From a bacterium (GTDB lineage Bacteria > UBP6 > JAFGXH01): a stretch of DNA of 12,006 nucleotides. Below, one piece after another: positions 1 through 8,311 of the stretch. The position numbers and the translations under genes were made by a program. The notes beneath the pieces were generated by a model, which did not search any database, was not told where the DNA came from, and saw only the letters and a list, made by a program, of their open reading frames with translations. Position 1 is the stretch's first letter; the number at the start of each line of letters is the position of its first letter. The DNA is taken from NCBI GenBank assembly GCA_027064085.1, contig JAMOQH010000081.1, positions 1 through 12,006 of the forward strand, read 5' to 3'.

Positions 1-1601
1 ATATGCCATTGCTTTTAAATTATGGAAAATTATGTGTTAATAAAAAATATAAAGTGGATTCGTTTTTAGATTTAGATAATTTGAAAATTGGCTATCTTGA
101 TAGTGATTATTATGCTGTTGAAGATAATGGGATTATTGAAATGACAAATATTTTTAAACTTGATATAAAATATGTTCCATATGAGACTTATGAAGATGTT
201 TTAAAAGCTGTTGAAAAAAATAAAGTGAATGCTGGTGTTATTAATAGCTTAACCGCAAATCAAATATATGATTATAAAAATATTGTTGATTCAAATTTAG
301 TTTTTGCTGCAAGCGGTGTAAAATATGCAACGCTTAAAAATGAAAATAAAGAGCTTTTATTAAAAATTGATGAAAAGTTGAATGTTTTAATTAATGATAA
401 AGGTTCATATTATTATAATAGATATGATTATTGGTTAAAAAATAAAAAACCGAATTCTTTTCATAAATTTTATAGAGAAAATTTTAAGATAATTATTGCA
501 ACTATTTTATTTTCTTTATTGATTTTCATTTTATTAAGAGTTGAAATTTATCGCAAAACAAAAAAATTAAAAAAAGCAAATGAAAATAATGAAAATTTAG
601 CAAATAAATTTGAAAATCTTGTTAGTTTTTTAAGTTTCAATATTAAAAGGGTATTTGTTAATGGTAATGATTTATTTTTAGCAGAACTTTTAGATGAAAC
701 TATGGAATTAGTTCCGGAAGCTAAATGTGGTGTTGTTTTTAAAGTAGTAAATAATAAATTAAAAGTTGTTAATTATAAAAATTATAAAGATCAAAAACTG
801 CATGAAGTTCTCCTTGAAGCACAAAGCAAATTAAATGGAAATACAAGAAGCAAATTTATAAAATCAGATAAAAGAGTTCTTATAACGTTTAGTGAAAATG
901 AAGATACACTTTGTGGGTTGATAGTTGATATAGGGGATAATTCAAAAGAAACATTTTCAAAATATTCAATTAGAATTTTACGAGTTCTTAAAAAAGTAGC
1001 TGCATCTTATTTCTTAGGTGAAAGTATACATGAATTAAATGAAAATTTTCAAAGGGAACTTATACTTTCAATAGTTCAAATGTTAGAAATTCATGATGAT
1101 TATACAAAAGGTCATTCTGAATCTGTTGCAAATTTATCAAGTAAACTTGCAAAATATATGGGACTTAACGATATGAAAGTAAATGAAATGTACTGGACAG
1201 GCCTTGTACATGATATTGGTAAAATCCTTATTAATAGAGATATTATTAATAAAGAAGGAAGGCTTACTCTTAAAGAATATGAAATAATAAAAAAACATCC
1301 TGAATTTGGATATATGGCTTTAAGAAAATCTAAAGCTACAAAAGATATTGCAAAATATGTACTTTGCCATCATGAAAGGATAGATGGCTTAGGTTATCCA
1401 AATGGTTTAAAAGATAAAGAAATACCTATTGAATCAAAAATAATATCAATTGTTGATAGTTTCGATGCAATGATTTCTTCAAGATCTTATCGTGCTAAGA
1501 TAGATATAGATAAAGCGTTATTGGAAATTGAAAGTAATTTAGGCACACAATTTGATAAAGAAATAGGTAAAGAATTTATTAAAATGATGAATATAAATTA
1601 A
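1..1601 (+). CDS. Sensor cyclic-di-GMP phosphodiesterase (SBP_bac_3 - TM - GAF-like - HD-GYP), copy 1, 5'-truncated
   Basis: This gene runs in from the left edge. The first ATG (base 3) is internal: the residues after it align with residues 106 onward of the next gene, so roughly 105 residues (signal peptide and first lobe of the binding domain) lie outside the window. What remains (532 residues from base 3) is the second part of an extracellular solute-binding domain (about 1-148), a membrane helix (about 161-178), a short charged coiled coil (about 183-205), a GAF-like region (about 206-340) and an HD-GYP domain (about 350-530). The metal and catalytic residues look intact: H371, H403-D404, H432, H456-H457, the GYP triplet at 464-466 and D485. 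HD-GYP enzymes hydrolyse cyclic-di-GMP to pGpG or GMP in the cytoplasm. The ligand is unknown; the family commonly binds amino acids. Its coiled coil and GAF-like region are shorter than in the two paralogues. Probably first visible gene of a four-gene operon. Confidence 0.9.
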   Translation, partial: MPLLLNYGKLCVNKKYKVDSFLDLDNLKIGYLDSDYYAVEDNGIIEMTNIFKLDIKYVPYETYEDVLKAVEKNKVNAGVINSLTANQIYDYKNIVDSNLVFAASGVKYATLKNENKELLLKIDEKLNVLINDKGSYYYNRYDYWLKNKKPNSFHKFYRENFKIIIATILFSLLIFILLRVEIYRKTKKLKKANENNENLANKFENLVSFLSFNIKRVFVNGNDLFLAELLDETMELVPEAKCGVVFKVVNNKLKVVNYKNYKDQKLHEVLLEAQSKLNGNTRSKFIKSDKRVLITFSENEDTLCGLIVDIGDNSKETFSKYSIRILRVLKKVAASYFLGESIHELNENFQRELILSIVQMLEIHDDYTKGHSESVANLSSKLAKYMGLNDMKVNEMYWTGLVHDIGKILINRDIINKEGRLTLKEYEIIKKHPEFGYMALRKSKATKDIAKYVLCHHERIDGLGYPNGLKDKEIPIESKIISIVDSFDAMISSRSYRAKIDIDKALLEIESNLGTQFDKEIGKEFIKMMNIN

Positions 1602-1604
1602 AAG

Positions 1605-1611
1605 AAAGAGG
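1605..1611 (+). promoter_or_regulatory. Ribosome binding site fixing a GTG start
   Basis: AAAGAGG lies 7 bases before the GTG at 1619. This spacing supports the GTG as the true start. The ATG five codons later (1634) would be too far from the site and would shorten the positive end of the signal peptide. Confidence 0.7.
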
Positions 1612-1618
1612 TAGTATT

Positions 1619-3667
1619 GTGAATTATAAAAAAATGATTTCTATAACAATTTTATTATTCGTAATGACTATGTCTTCTTTTTCTTTTTCTAATGAAATAT
1701 TGAAAGTTGGATATTATGATGATTATCCACTTGTATTTAAAGATGATAATGGCGAAGCAGCTGGTTTTATTATAGACATTCTTGATAAATTTAATGCTAA
1801 TAATGATTATGAAATTGAATATATTTATGGTTCGTGGTCTGAAATGTTAAATAGATTAGAAAACGGAAAAATTGATTTAGCTGTAGGTATTTTTAAAAGT
1901 GAAAAAAGAGATGAAATTTATGACTTTAATAAAAATCCATTATTAATTACCTGGGGTAAAGTATCAGTGAATTCAAAATATAAAGTTAAATCATTACTTG
2001 ATCTTGATGGTTTAAAAGTTGGATATATGGATGGTGATTATTATGCTGTTGAAGAAGATGGATTAATTAATGAAGCAAGAGAATTAGATCTTAGTGTTGA
2101 GTTCGTTAAGTATGATACGTATGAGGATATATTTAAAGCTATAGAAAAAAATGAAGTTAATGCAGGAGTTACTAATAATATAGCTGTTAATCAAATATAT
2201 GATTATAAACATATTAAAACAACACCTATAAATTTTGCAGCAAATGGAATAATGTTTGCAACAAAAGAAGGAAAAAATTCTAAAGTTTTAATTGAATTAG
2301 ATGATTTTATTTATAATTTTTCAAAAAATGAAAAATCTGCTTATAATGAATTATATAATTTTTGGTTTACAGATAAATTAAGAAATAAATATGAACTTTT
2401 TTATTATGAAAATAAAACGGAAATAGTATTAAGTATATTTGCAATATTCCTTATTATTGTTTTTTCAAGACTTCAAATATTATATAAGACTAGAGAATTA
2501 AGAAGAACTAATAAAGAATTAAAAAAAGCTAATAAAACTATAAAAAACACTTCTAAAGAAATAAAGAATAATTATAATGATTTAAAATTATTAATTAATA
2601 AATTTGAAAATTTAATATATTTTATTAATAAAAATTTAGTTTCTTCTCATAAGGAAAATGAAGAATCTTTTTTGAAAGAACTTATGATAGAAGCATTTGA
2701 TTTAGTTAAAGAAGCAGATTATGTATTTGCTTATGGTTATGATGAAAATGGTAATTTAGTAATTGTTGATTCAATAAATACTGAAAAAATAAAATTTATA
2801 GATGTTAACAGAAAAAATATTATAAAATTTGATAGCGATATATGTATTGTTAAGGATTTTCAAAATGAATTAATTAAGCATATTGATAAGGAAAGTACTA
2901 AAGATGAAATCATTCGAAAAATGGATATTACAAAAGAATCATTTATTACTGTTTTTAGAAAAGAAGATAGTATAGTTGGTGGTGTTTTACTTGAAATAAA
3001 AAAAGATTCAAATAAATCATTTACTAAAGAATCTGAAAGGCTTATGTATGCTTTAAAAAATATTGCAGAGAGTTATTTATTAAATGAATCTTATTATAAA
3101 GCTAATCAAATTTTTAAAAATGAAATGATTTATGCAATGATTCAACTGTTGGAAATTCATGATAATTATACTAAGGGACATTCTGAAGCAGTTGCAAATT
3201 ATGCAAAAGATTTAGCTAAGTATATTGGAATGAATGATGAAAAAGTAAATGAAATTTATTGGGCTTCAATAGTTCACGATATTGGTAAAATATTAATAGA
3301 TAAGAGTATATTAACAAAAGAAGATTCATTAACTTTTGATGAATATGAAATAATGAAAAAACATCCTGAATTTGGTTATCAAGCACTTAAAGATTCTAAA
3401 TTAACAGAAAAGATTGCTGAATATATACTATATCATCATGAACGAATAGATGGTAAGGGATATCCTAAAGGTTTAAAAGGTGATGAAATACCAATTGAAT
3501 CAAAAATAATTGCAATTGCAGATAGTTATGATGCTATGACATCTGAAAGAACTTATAAAGAACGAATTAGTAAAAAGGATGCATTAAAAGAAATAAAAAG
3601 AAATTTAAATTTACAATTTGATGTTGAATTAGGGCTTAAGTTTATCGATATGATGGAAAGTCGGTGA
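1619..3667 (+). CDS. Sensor cyclic-di-GMP phosphodiesterase (SBP_bac_3 - TM - GAF-like - HD-GYP), copy 2
   Basis: A complete 682-residue membrane sensor. Residues 1-24 form a signal peptide (NYKK, then a hydrophobic run). Residues 27-250 form a type-3 periplasmic-binding-protein domain, beginning with the typical VGYYDDYPL strand and a SEKRDEIYDF segment, and facing outside. A membrane helix spans about 268-284, followed by a lysine-rich coiled coil (about 285-340), a GAF-like region (about 345-490) and an HD-GYP domain (about 500-680). H521, H553-D554, H582, H606-H607, GYP 614-616 and D635 are all present, so cyclic-di-GMP hydrolysis is expected. It starts at GTG, 17 bases after copy 1, and stops 4 bases before copy 3, which argues for one transcript. 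By family logic, ligand binding outside changes the enzyme inside through the helix and coiled coil. The ligand is not deducible here. No GGDEF or EAL domain is present. Confidence 0.93.
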   Translation: MNYKKMISITILLFVMTMSSFSFSNEILKVGYYDDYPLVFKDDNGEAAGFIIDILDKFNANNDYEIEYIYGSWSEMLNRLENGKIDLAVGIFKSEKRDEIYDFNKNPLLITWGKVSVNSKYKVKSLLDLDGLKVGYMDGDYYAVEEDGLINEARELDLSVEFVKYDTYEDIFKAIEKNEVNAGVTNNIAVNQIYDYKHIKTTPINFAANGIMFATKEGKNSKVLIELDDFIYNFSKNEKSAYNELYNFWFTDKLRNKYELFYYENKTEIVLSIFAIFLIIVFSRLQILYKTRELRRTNKELKKANKTIKNTSKEIKNNYNDLKLLINKFENLIYFINKNLVSSHKENEESFLKELMIEAFDLVKEADYVFAYGYDENGNLVIVDSINTEKIKFIDVNRKNIIKFDSDICIVKDFQNELIKHIDKESTKDEIIRKMDITKESFITVFRKEDSIVGGVLLEIKKDSNKSFTKESERLMYALKNIAESYLLNESYYKANQIFKNEMIYAMIQLLEIHDNYTKGHSEAVANYAKDLAKYIGMNDEKVNEIYWASIVHDIGKILIDKSILTKEDSLTFDEYEIMKKHPEFGYQALKDSKLTEKIAEYILYHHERIDGKGYPKGLKGDEIPIESKIIAIADSYDAMTSERTYKERISKKDALKEIKRNLNLQFDVELGLKFIDMMESR

Positions 3668-3671
3668 TAAT

Positions 3672-5726
3672 ATGATAAAAAAAATATTAGTCGCTTTAAT
3701 ATTATTGTTTATAATATTATTTTCAATGTCATTCGATTTTGCCAATGCGAAAACAATTAAAGTAGGTTATTATGATGATTATCCTCTTATATATAAAAAT
3801 GAGGATGGAAAGCCAGATGGTTTTGCAATTGATATTATTAGAGAAATTTTAGAAAATGAAAATTATCAAATAGAATTTGTATATGGAACATGGGCAGATA
3901 TGCTTAGTTTTTTAAAAAATGATGAAATTGATTTAGTAGTAGATATAGTTAAAAGTGAAGAAAGAGATAAAATTTATGATTTTAATGAAAAACCATTGTT
4001 TTTAAGTTGGGGTAAAATTTGTGAAAATAGTAAATATAATGTAGAGTCAATATTTGATCTTGATGGATTTAAAATTGGATATTTAGATGAGGATTATTAT
4101 GCTACTAGTGAAAAAGGAATAAAAACTATAGCTGATAAATTTAATTTAGATATTGAATTTTTCCCTTATCCTACTTATGATGATGTAATTAATGCAGTTA
4201 GTAATAATGAAGTGAATGCAGGTGTAATCAATAAACTTACTATTAGTCAAATATATGAATATAAAAATGTAAAAGATACAACAATTATTTTTGGTGTTAG
4301 TGGTTTGAGAATGGCTACTTTAAATGATAAAAATAATGATGTATTAGATATCATTGATGAGTATTTAGGTAAGTGGAAAAGTGATAAGAATTCATTTTAT
4401 TATTCTAAATATGATTATTGGTTTAATAAAACTAATAATTATGGATTTAAAATATTTTATTATGAAAATAAAAATAAAGTTCTATTAAGTATTTTTATTA
4501 TAATATGTATATTTTTATATTCAAGAATGAAATTATATTTTAAAGTTAAAGAACTTAGGGAAGTTAATAGTGAATTAGTTGATGTTAATAAAAAGGTTGA
4601 TGAAAATTATAAAGAAGTAGATAAAACTTATAAAGATTTAGATTTATTAATTAATAAATTTGAAAAATTAATTAAATTTTTAAGTAAAAATTTGGGAATT
4701 TCACATAAAGGTAGTGAAGAATTCTTTATGTCTGAACTTTTAAACCAATCTATGAATTTAGTTCCTGAAGCGGATTATGGTTTTGTATATAGTTTTGATA
4801 AAAATGATTTGTTAATGGTAATTGATGCGGTGAATATTAAAAGACCTGATTTCAAGAGTTTATATAAAAAAGATTTAGCATTCCTTAATAAAGAAGTAGA
4901 AATAACTGAAAATTTTATGATTAAAATAATCAAAGAACTTGGCAGAGAAGATGAATTAGATGAAATGGTTAGAAGGATGCCTATGTCTAAAGAATCGTTA
5001 TTATTAATTTTAGAAAAGGATAATGAAATCTTTGGTGGTGTTTTATTAGAAATAAAAAAAGGTTCAGAAAAATCGTTTGCTATTGAATCTAAACGAGTTA
5101 TGATTGCTTTAAAAAATATTTCTGAAAGTTATTTTTTAAATCAAAATTTTCATAAAGCAGATGCGATCTTCCAAAAGGAAATTATTTTTTCAATGGTCAA
5201 TATGTTAGAAATTCACGATATTTATACTAAAGGTCATTCAGAATCAGTTGCTAAATATTCAAAATTATTAGCTCAATATGTAAAAATGGATGAAGAAACA
5301 GTAGATACAATTTATTGGGCTGGTTTAGTTCACGATATTGGTAAAATACTAATTAGTAAGGATGTTATTAATAAAAAAGGTAAACTTACGAACGCTGAGT
5401 ATGAAGAAATAAAAAAACATCCTACATTTGGATATAAAGCATTAAATGAATCTAAAGCAACAGAAAATATTGCAAAAATTGTATTATCTCATCATGAAAG
5501 AATTGATGGTTTAGGTTATCCTAATGGTTTAAAAGGCAATGAAATACCTATTGAATCTAAAATAATTCAAATAGCAGATAGTTTTGATGCTATGATATCT
5601 AAAAGATCATATAAAGAGAGTATTACAAAAGAAGGGGCGCTAGAAGAAATAAGAAATAATTTAAATAAACAATTTGATTATGAATTAGGACTTAAGTTTA
5701 TTGAGATGATGGAAGGTAGGGATTAA
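3672..5726 (+). CDS. Sensor cyclic-di-GMP phosphodiesterase (SBP_bac_3 - TM - GAF-like - HD-GYP), copy 3
   Basis: A complete 684-residue paralogue of copy 2 with the same plan. A signal peptide is likely cut after FANA (residue 26). The extracellular binding domain spans about 28-252, the membrane helix about 267-285, the coiled coil about 288-338, the GAF-like region about 345-490 and the HD-GYP domain about 500-682. The active-site set is complete: H522, H554-D555, H583, H607-H608, GYP 615-617 and D636, so it should hydrolyse cyclic-di-GMP. The ATG sits 4 bases after the stop of copy 2. The only upstream purine stretches are GGAAAG (3655-3660, spacing 11) and a weak GGTGA, so translation is probably coupled to copy 2. 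The binding domain differs clearly from copy 2 in sequence (for example VDIVKSEERDK in place of VGIFKSEKRDE), so the three copies may see different ligands or thresholds; that is inference. Confidence 0.93.
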   Translation: MIKKILVALILLFIILFSMSFDFANAKTIKVGYYDDYPLIYKNEDGKPDGFAIDIIREILENENYQIEFVYGTWADMLSFLKNDEIDLVVDIVKSEERDKIYDFNEKPLFLSWGKICENSKYNVESIFDLDGFKIGYLDEDYYATSEKGIKTIADKFNLDIEFFPYPTYDDVINAVSNNEVNAGVINKLTISQIYEYKNVKDTTIIFGVSGLRMATLNDKNNDVLDIIDEYLGKWKSDKNSFYYSKYDYWFNKTNNYGFKIFYYENKNKVLLSIFIIICIFLYSRMKLYFKVKELREVNSELVDVNKKVDENYKEVDKTYKDLDLLINKFEKLIKFLSKNLGISHKGSEEFFMSELLNQSMNLVPEADYGFVYSFDKNDLLMVIDAVNIKRPDFKSLYKKDLAFLNKEVEITENFMIKIIKELGREDELDEMVRRMPMSKESLLLILEKDNEIFGGVLLEIKKGSEKSFAIESKRVMIALKNISESYFLNQNFHKADAIFQKEIIFSMVNMLEIHDIYTKGHSESVAKYSKLLAQYVKMDEETVDTIYWAGLVHDIGKILISKDVINKKGKLTNAEYEEIKKHPTFGYKALNESKATENIAKIVLSHHERIDGLGYPNGLKGNEIPIESKIIQIADSFDAMISKRSYKESITKEGALEEIRNNLNKQFDYELGLKFIEMMEGRD

Positions 5727-6692
5727 ATGAAAGTTATATCATATGGTGAAGCGTTAATTGATTTTACTCCAAAAAAAAATGAGAATAAATTAAATGGAAT
5801 GGATATTGAAACATTTGAAGCGAATCCAGGTGGAGCACCTGCAAATTTAGCTGCTGTACTTGGAAAGTACAATATTAATTCAGCTTTTATTGGTAAAGTA
5901 GGATCTGATAAATTTGGTGATACTTTAATTAATACACTTAATAGCTTTAATGTAGATACTTCTAATGTTATTAAAGATAAATATTATAATACTACTTTAG
6001 CTTTTGTTCATTTAAATGAACAAAATGACAGATCTTTTTCTTTTTTTAGAAATAACGGAGCTGATACTAGAATTACTTTAGATGATATTGATTTAAATAT
6101 ATTTAATGATGCTAGTATATTTCATTTTGGTTCACTTAGTTTTACTGATGAACCGATAAGATCTACTACACTTGATTTATTAGAGTATGTTGATACTAAA
6201 GATTTAATCATATCTTATGATCCTAATTTAAGAGATAAATTATGGTTAAGATTAGATGAAGCTAAATGGTGGATACTTAAAGGTATGGAATATGCAGATA
6301 TAGTTAAAGTATCTGAAGAGGAATTAGAGTTTTTAACTAATAAAGTAGATATTCAAATAGCCTCAGAAGAATTATTTGAACAATTTAATTTAAAATTACT
6401 AATAGTTACTTTAGGTGAAAAAGGAAGTTTTTATAAAACAAAAAACAAAACTGCTATTATTGAAGGTATTAAATCAGAAGTAATAGATACTACAGGAGCA
6501 GGAGATATATTTTATGGATCTTTTCTTTATAAACTAATTAATAATAAAGAAAATATAAAAATAACTAAAGATATTGATTTTAATAGTTTAAATATTGATG
6601 AAATGCTTAAGTTCGCAAATAAGGCTGGATCATTAAGTGTAACAAAAAAAGGTGCAATGACTTCAATACCAAATATTGAAGACATTAAATAA
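5727..6692 (+). CDS. PfkB-family sugar kinase, probable fructokinase
   Basis: A 321-residue ribokinase/PfkB-fold kinase of normal family length. It most likely phosphorylates fructose to fructose-6-phosphate with ATP in the cytoplasm. Visible marks are the sugar-binding NPGGAPANLA (33-42), the lid-side segment FSFFRNNGAD (104-113), YDPNLR (164-169), which is typical of bacterial fructokinases, KVSEEELEFL (194-203), and the anion-hole/catalytic signature DTTGAGD (254-260) with D260 as the expected base. It ends with TKKGAMTSIP (306-314), also usual for this group. The ATG abuts the TAA of the HD-GYP gene with no gap, so it is co-transcribed and probably translationally coupled; GGAAGG (5711-5716) and TAGGGA (5717-5722) are the possible ribosome sites. 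No sugar transporter or sucrose hydrolase lies beside it. Related PfkB kinases acting on other sugars cannot be excluded. Confidence 0.88.
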   Translation: MKVISYGEALIDFTPKKNENKLNGMDIETFEANPGGAPANLAAVLGKYNINSAFIGKVGSDKFGDTLINTLNSFNVDTSNVIKDKYYNTTLAFVHLNEQNDRSFSFFRNNGADTRITLDDIDLNIFNDASIFHFGSLSFTDEPIRSTTLDLLEYVDTKDLIISYDPNLRDKLWLRLDEAKWWILKGMEYADIVKVSEEELEFLTNKVDIQIASEELFEQFNLKLLIVTLGEKGSFYKTKNKTAIIEGIKSEVIDTTGAGDIFYGSFLYKLINNKENIKITKDIDFNSLNIDEMLKFANKAGSLSVTKKGAMTSIPNIEDIK

Positions 6693-6733
6693 TATAAAAA
6701 ATATTACAATAGTATTAAAAAAATGAATTATTA

Positions 6734-6762
6734 TTGTTATTATTTTTTTTAACTGTTAAAAT
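6734..6762 (+). promoter_or_regulatory. Candidate sigma-A promoter for the S41 peptidase gene
   Basis: TTGTTA (6734-6739) and TAAAAT (6757-6762) are 17 bases apart, and a TG one base before the -10 makes an extended -10 (TGTTAAAAT). Transcription would begin near 6769, about 34 bases before the chosen ATG at 6803. The promoter falls inside the 69 bases a longer reading frame from 6734 would claim, which is one reason to reject that longer start. The 104-base gap before it shows no GC-rich terminator, so read-through from the fructokinase is possible. Confidence 0.5.
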
Positions 6763-6788
6763 GTTTAATGAAGATAATAATAAAATAG

Positions 6789-6794
6789 AAGGAG
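6789..6794 (+). promoter_or_regulatory. Ribosome binding site fixing the ATG at 6803
   Basis: AAGGAG lies 8 bases before the ATG at 6803 but only 2 bases before the in-frame ATG at 6797, so 6803 is the better start. The protein then begins MRKLKR, a normal positively charged signal-peptide end. Confidence 0.75.
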
Positions 6795-6802
6795 ATATGA
6801 AA

Positions 6803-8209
6803 ATGAGAAAATTAAAAAGAATTGCATCTTTGATTGTAATAATGGTGGTACTATCTACTTCTACATTTGCAGCAGGTTTTACTATTCAACCAAATCCAGA
6901 AAATGAAAAAGATTATTTTGAGTATTTACTTAATTTTGTAATGGAGAATTTTAAAAGTGAAATTCTAGAAAATGGAATTACTAAAGATGATTTAATTGAA
7001 GGGGCTTATAAAGGAATATTTGATACATTAGATGCACATAGTGTTTATTTTAATGGTGATGAATATGAAGACTTCACTACTTCAACTGAAGGTGAATTTG
7101 GTGGAATAGGAATTTCTGTTACTAAAGAAGATAAATATATAAAAGTAGTTTCTCCTATTAAAGGAACACCAGGAGATGAAGCTGGTTTAAAATCAGGAGA
7201 TAAAATCATTGGTGTTGATGGAGAAGACATTACTGATTGGGATTTATCTAAAGCTGTAGATGTAATGCGTGGAGATCCAGGAGTAAAAGTAATTTTAACT
7301 ATTGATAGAGATAGCGATATATTTGATGTAGAAATTATTAGAGCAATAATAGAAATAGATTGTGTTGAACATGAAGTGTTAGATAACAATATTGGATATT
7401 TAAAAATAATTCAATTTAGTGCAGATTCATATATTGAAACAAAAGATGCATTATTAGATTTAAAAAGTAAAAATGTTGATTCGTTAATTATTGATTTAAG
7501 AAATAACCCTGGTGGTTATCTTGATGAAGTAGTATATATAGCAGATCTATTTATAGATAAAGATAAAGATATAGTACATGTTGATTATGAAAGCCAAGAA
7601 GATATTTCTTATGTTGCTGAAATAGAAGATTTATTTCAAAAGGATATAGTTGTTTTAGTTAATGAAGGTTCTGCATCTGCTTCTGAAATTCTAACTGGTG
7701 CTTTAAAGGATAATAATGAAGCTACTATAGTAGGAACTACTACTTATGGAAAAGGAACTGTTCAAACTTTAATAAAATTAGCAACTGGTGGTGGAATGAA
7801 ATTAACTGTTGCTGAATATATGACTGCTAATCATACTCATATTAATAAAGTGGGTATAGAGCCAGATATAGTGATAGAAAATAATCAAGATAAAAATATA
7901 AAAAAAATAAAAGAATCTTTTGTTCCAACTAATGAACTAAAAACAGTATACTTTAAAGATACATCTTTAAATGTATATGGTGTTCAACAAAGATTAAATG
8001 CTTTAGATTATAATTTAGTTCTTGATGGTATGTTTGGACCAAATACTTTAAAGGCTTTAAATGAATTCCAAAGATCAAATAATCAAACAACTACTAATTA
8101 CATTAATAAAGAAGTAATTAATGAAATCAATGACAAAATTGATAACTACTATAATGCGGATAATGATAACCAGCTTAATAAAGCTATTGAGTTATTAACT
8201 ATTAAATAA
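6803..8209 (+). CDS. Secreted S41 C-terminal processing peptidase (CtpA/CtpB-like) with PDZ and peptidoglycan-binding domains
   Basis: This 468-residue serine peptidase is exported and acts outside the membrane. A signal peptide (residues 1 to about 24, ending TFAA) is followed by an N-terminal helical region (about 34-92), a PDZ domain (about 97-182, with GGIGI at the carboxylate loop), the S41 catalytic core (about 188-358) and a PG_binding_1 domain (about 386-447, with VQQRLNAL and GMFGPNTLKALNEFQ). S292 in GSASASE, K317 in YGKGTVQ and Q321 have the spacing of the Ser-Lys-Gln triad known from CtpB (25 and 4 residues), so it should be active. DLRNNPGGYL (231-240) is the conserved strand before the nucleophile. 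The family clips proteins near their C termini; the PDZ recognises the tail and the last domain would hold it on the wall. An in-frame extension back to 6734 is rejected because of the ribosome site and promoter. Its substrate is unknown. It has its own probable promoter. Confidence 0.92.
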   Translation: MRKLKRIASLIVIMVVLSTSTFAAGFTIQPNPENEKDYFEYLLNFVMENFKSEILENGITKDDLIEGAYKGIFDTLDAHSVYFNGDEYEDFTTSTEGEFGGIGISVTKEDKYIKVVSPIKGTPGDEAGLKSGDKIIGVDGEDITDWDLSKAVDVMRGDPGVKVILTIDRDSDIFDVEIIRAIIEIDCVEHEVLDNNIGYLKIIQFSADSYIETKDALLDLKSKNVDSLIIDLRNNPGGYLDEVVYIADLFIDKDKDIVHVDYESQEDISYVAEIEDLFQKDIVVLVNEGSASASEILTGALKDNNEATIVGTTTYGKGTVQTLIKLATGGGMKLTVAEYMTANHTHINKVGIEPDIVIENNQDKNIKKIKESFVPTNELKTVYFKDTSLNVYGVQQRLNALDYNLVLDGMFGPNTLKALNEFQRSNNQTTTNYINKEVINEINDKIDNYYNADNDNQLNKAIELLTIK

Positions 8210-8255
8210 AGAAGAAAAAAAATAAAGAAAAACAAAATATTACAATTTGGTTACA

Positions 8256-8285
8256 GAATAAAACAAAAACGGAATAAAACAAAAA
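8256..8285 (+). repeat. A-rich tandem repeat, 14 bp, two copies
   Basis: GAATAAAACAAAAA occurs at 8256-8269 and exactly again at 8272-8285, a 16-base period. It lies in the A-rich tract (8210-8300) between the peptidase stop and the DnaA-box cluster. It could be simple low-complexity sequence or an easily melted, bent tract next to the boxes; there is no hairpin or T-run here that would make a terminator. Confidence 0.6.
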
Positions 8286-8311
8286 AGAAATAAATGTATA
8301 AATAATGTATG

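Noticed and set aside
6693-6730. AATATT/AGTATT hairpin after the fructokinase as a terminator
   Set aside because: The stem is short and AT-only, and an A-run, not a T-run, follows it on the transcribed strand.
6734-6802. Longer N-terminus for the S41 peptidase starting at TTG 6734
   Set aside because: It overlaps a well-formed promoter, has no ribosome site, and would place 23 residues before a normal signal peptide. AAGGAG at 6789-6794 fits the ATG at 6803.
7045-7389. Minus-strand reading frame inside the S41 peptidase gene
   Set aside because: It is a shadow of the real gene; the plus strand encodes conserved PDZ residues throughout. The same holds for the minus frames within the S-layer gene (9188-9442, 10574-10762, 11666-11893).
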